Shown here: positions 62,383 through 64,000 of the stretch, piece by piece
Numbering within the stretch: the stretch's first letter is position 1
How the letters are laid out: each line of letters opens with the position of its first letter
Assembly: GCF_000171615.1 (NCBI RefSeq)
Contig: NZ_ABFU01000028.3
Coordinates: 190,188 to 254,187 of the forward strand
Length of the DNA stretch: 64,000 bases
Direction of reading: 5' to 3'
Source: Bacillus coahuilensis m4-4
GTDB taxonomy: Bacteria; Bacillota; Bacilli; Bacillales; Bacillaceae_K
The notes under the pieces: generated by a model
Told to the model about the DNA's origin: nothing
What the model saw: only the letters and a program-made list of their open reading frames with translations
Databases searched by the model: none
Translations under genes and position numbers: made by a program

Positions 62383-63019
62383 ATGATAAATAATCTTACA
62401 ATTACAAACCTACACTTAGATATTCTTAAAGAAATTGGAAATATTGGGGCTGGGAATGCTGCTACAGCCCTTTCTACTTTATTAAGAAAAAAAGTAAGAT
62501 ATGAATATCCCAGATGTAAGAATGGTTTCATTCGATGAGATGATGGAATTGGCAGGCGGAGCTGAAAATATTGCTGTAAGCGTGTTTTTAAGGGTTGAGG
62601 GTGAAGCACCAGGAAGCATGTTTTTTGTATTGCCATTAGAAGAAGCTTCAAGATTCATTCAAATTTTAACAAATGACGAGACGTTTGAATTTTCTAATCC
62701 ACCCTATTCTGAAATAGGATTATCTGCCATGCATGAATTAGGAAATATTTTATCTGGATCGTATCTGTCTGCTTTATCTGATTTTACCAAATTACACATA
62801 TATCCTTCAGTTCCTTCACTCAGTATTGATATGATTGGTGCACTTCTATCATATGGATTGATTGAAATATCTACTTATAGTGACAGAGTAATCGTAATAG
62901 ATACAGCATTAGAAGAAGTGGACGGGGAGACGAACACAAGAATTCAAGGTCATTTCTTCCTACTACCTGATCCGAATTCATTTGAAACCATATTCTCCTC
63001 TTTAGGAGTTAGCTCTTAA
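62383..63019 (+). CDS. cheC: CheY-P phosphatase CheC (frame break)
   Basis: ~211 aa. Two phosphatase helices: LKEIGNIGAGNAATALSTLL and MHELGNILSGSYLSALSDF, each with the E..N pair. A surplus A at 62496-62497 breaks the frame; removal gives LLRKKVDMNIPDVRMVSFDE. Works with CheD and hydrolyses CheY-P. Weak SD; coupled to cheW by a six-base gap, and its stop overlaps the cheD start. Confidence 0.93.
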
Positions 63020-63516
63020 TGCTTTTAGCTAAAGAAATCGTCAAAGTAGGAATTGCCGATTTAAATATTGCCAAATATCCTTACTCTATTCGTACATCGG
63101 GCCTTGGTTCATGTGTAGGAGTCGTCATTTATGATGAAATAAGTAAAATTGCCGGTTTAGCACATGTTATGCTTCCTGAATCTTCTATTAATAATAGTGC
63201 AACCTTAAATGAAGCGAAATTTGCTGATACAGCTTTGAAGAAACTTAAGAATCTTTTAATTCAAAGTGGTTGTAGTAGTTATCGATTGAAAGCCAAAATT
63301 GCGGGTGGGGCTCAAATGTTTTCATTTTCACCACAATCAGATGTTATGAGAATTGGACCAAGAAATGTCGAAGCTGTAAAAGAAGAATTATCCAGTTTAA
63401 ATATACCTATAATTAGTGAAGATGTTGGTGGTAATAAAGGAAGAACAATAGAATTTGATCCTGATACAACTCTTTTGCATATTCGAACAGTTAATCAAGG
63501 AATGACCTCGATATGA
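63019..63516 (+). CDS. cheD: Chemoreceptor glutamine deamidase CheD
   Basis: 165 aa. Catalytic Cys32 in GLGSCVGVVIYD and His49 in AGLAHVMLP; KIAGGAQMF and NVGGNKGRTIEF follow. Deamidates receptor glutamines and stimulates CheC. The start overlaps the cheC stop; its stop overlaps the ATG of the next small gene. Confidence 0.95.
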   Translation: MLLAKEIVKVGIADLNIAKYPYSIRTSGLGSCVGVVIYDEISKIAGLAHVMLPESSINNSATLNEAKFADTALKKLKNLLIQSGCSSYRLKAKIAGGAQMFSFSPQSDVMRIGPRNVEAVKEELSSLNIPIISEDVGGNKGRTIEFDPDTTLLHIRTVNQGMTSI

Positions 63517-63829
63517 AAGGCACAATTACTTGGAACCTATGGTCTTTTCTATTTGGATTTTTCGTTTATCTTTTTTTCTATCTTTTCTAACAGGTGAACC
63601 ACAAACGGTCTTATTATTCTCCATTATTTGGGGGTTAATCTTTTTTATATTTATGTATGTGATTCGTTTTTCCCTCGAATTAATACTACAGCCAGTACAG
63701 GTAGAAGAAATTGTTGAACAACCTAATTTGCATCAGACATCTGAGGAACCCATCATGGAGACAATGAAGCCAGATAGCGAAGAAATCGCACATGTTATTC
63801 AGCAGTTAATGAACGAAAAAGGGACATAA
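63513..63829 (+). CDS. Small two-helix membrane protein, unrecognised (frame break)
   Basis: ~105 aa after restoring one T in the T-run near 63569-63576. ATG 63513 overlaps the cheD stop (atga). Starts MKGTITWNLWSFLFGFFVYL; a first hydrophobic segment ~7-28, then TVLLFSIIWGLIFFIFMYVI as a second, then an acidic soluble tail ending IAHVIQQLMNEKGT. Its place, last in the fla/che operon, is where B. subtilis has sigD and swrB. It is not a sigma factor. It shares with SwrB only small size and an N-terminal membrane segment. No function assigned. Confidence 0.65.
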
Positions 63830-63844
63830 ATTGTCCCTTTTTTA
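63816..63844 (+). terminator. Terminator of the fla/che operon
   Basis: aaaaagggac/gtcccttttt, 7-base loop holding the TAA stop of the last gene, then T residues. Confidence 0.85.
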
Positions 63845-63875
63845 ATAGTGGGATGATTTTTTGACTATATGTATA

Positions 63876-63903
63876 ACATAATAGGTTAAATAACCTATTA
63901 TGT
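63876..63903. promoter_or_regulatory. 13-bp-arm palindrome upstream of the last promoter
   Basis: acataataggtta, two A, taacctattatgt: perfect dyad, 26 bases upstream of the extended -10 at 63929. The 2-base centre suits a dimeric DNA-binding protein better than an RNA hairpin. Regulator unknown. Confidence 0.5.
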
Positions 63904-63928
63904 ATTCCTTTTCTATATAAGAAATACT

Positions 63929-63937
63929 TGGTATACT
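63929..63937 (+). promoter_or_regulatory. Extended -10 promoter for the gene beyond the window
   Basis: TGG-TATACT; the -35 is poor. It lies ~55 bases before a strong SD at the window end. Confidence 0.5.
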
Positions 63938-63990
63938 TTACTTGCATGTTTCCAAGCATTTTTTTCACATACTAAGATCAAGCAACCTCT

Positions 63991-64000
63991 AGAGGAGGAA
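63991..64000 (+). promoter_or_regulatory. Strong Shine-Dalgarno at window end
   Basis: AGAGGAGGAA; the start codon lies outside. By synteny the next gene is probably rpsB, but sigD cannot be excluded. Confidence 0.6.

Overview
The window is a 64 kb piece of a Bacillaceae (low-G+C Gram-positive, endospore-forming, flagellated) chromosome. The evidence is gene content and order: spoVM, fapR, codY, fliY, fliZ, cheC and cheD, and an almost gene-for-gene match to the Bacillus subtilis segment from rpe to the end of the fla/che operon. Genus and species cannot be read from the sequence. A signal peptidase gene (lepB/sip) between rplS and rbgA, and a TIGR02530-like gene before flgE, differ from B. 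subtilis as I know it. No rRNA, tRNA, IS element, prophage, CRISPR array or defence island was seen.

Layout. 1-1300: end of rpe, thiN, spoVM. 1378-1566: rpmB on the minus strand, the only clear minus-strand gene. 1869-3920: yloU and fakA. 4029-7640: sdaAB-sdaAA-recG. 7660-11327: fapR-plsX-fabD-fabG-acpP, the lipid-synthesis cluster, with a FapR operator at its promoter. 11602-18704: rnc-smc-ftsY-ylxM-ffh (RNA processing, chromosome organisation, SRP targeting). 18816-21598: rpsP-khpA-ylqD-rimM-trmD-rplS. 21775-26052: lepB, rbgA, rnhB and a FliK-like/FlhB-C-like pair (ylqG-ylqH). 26298-31617: sucCD, dprA, topA. 31841-36873: trmFO, xerC-hslV-hslU-codY. 37289-63829: a fla/che operon of about 31 genes running from flgB to cheD and building rod, MS ring, C ring, export gate, hook and the chemotaxis core. 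It ends in a small unrecognised membrane-protein gene and a terminator. The last 160 bp hold a palindrome, a promoter and a strong ribosome binding site for a gene beyond the edge.

The dominant oddity is about 41 single-base reading-frame breaks in about 30 genes, most in short A or T runs (a few in G or C context). Many of these genes are essential (ffh, rpsP, topA, trmD, smc, plus the codY and fla genes). Removing or adding one base restores proteins of the usual family length (for example CodY 259, CheY 120, FliP 221, FliZ 219 aa). I read them as homopolymer errors in the sequence, not gene decay. Such genes are annotated across their full span, with the break position given.

I found no convincing new multi-gene system. 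The most useful second looks are: a very GC-rich perfect hairpin inside fliZ; no sigD at the end of the fla/che operon; a 13-bp-arm palindrome in front of the last promoter; the detached FliK/FlhB-C pair; two CcpA-like sites and an orphan Shine-Dalgarno before sucC; and a hairpin lying between the SD and the start of swrD.
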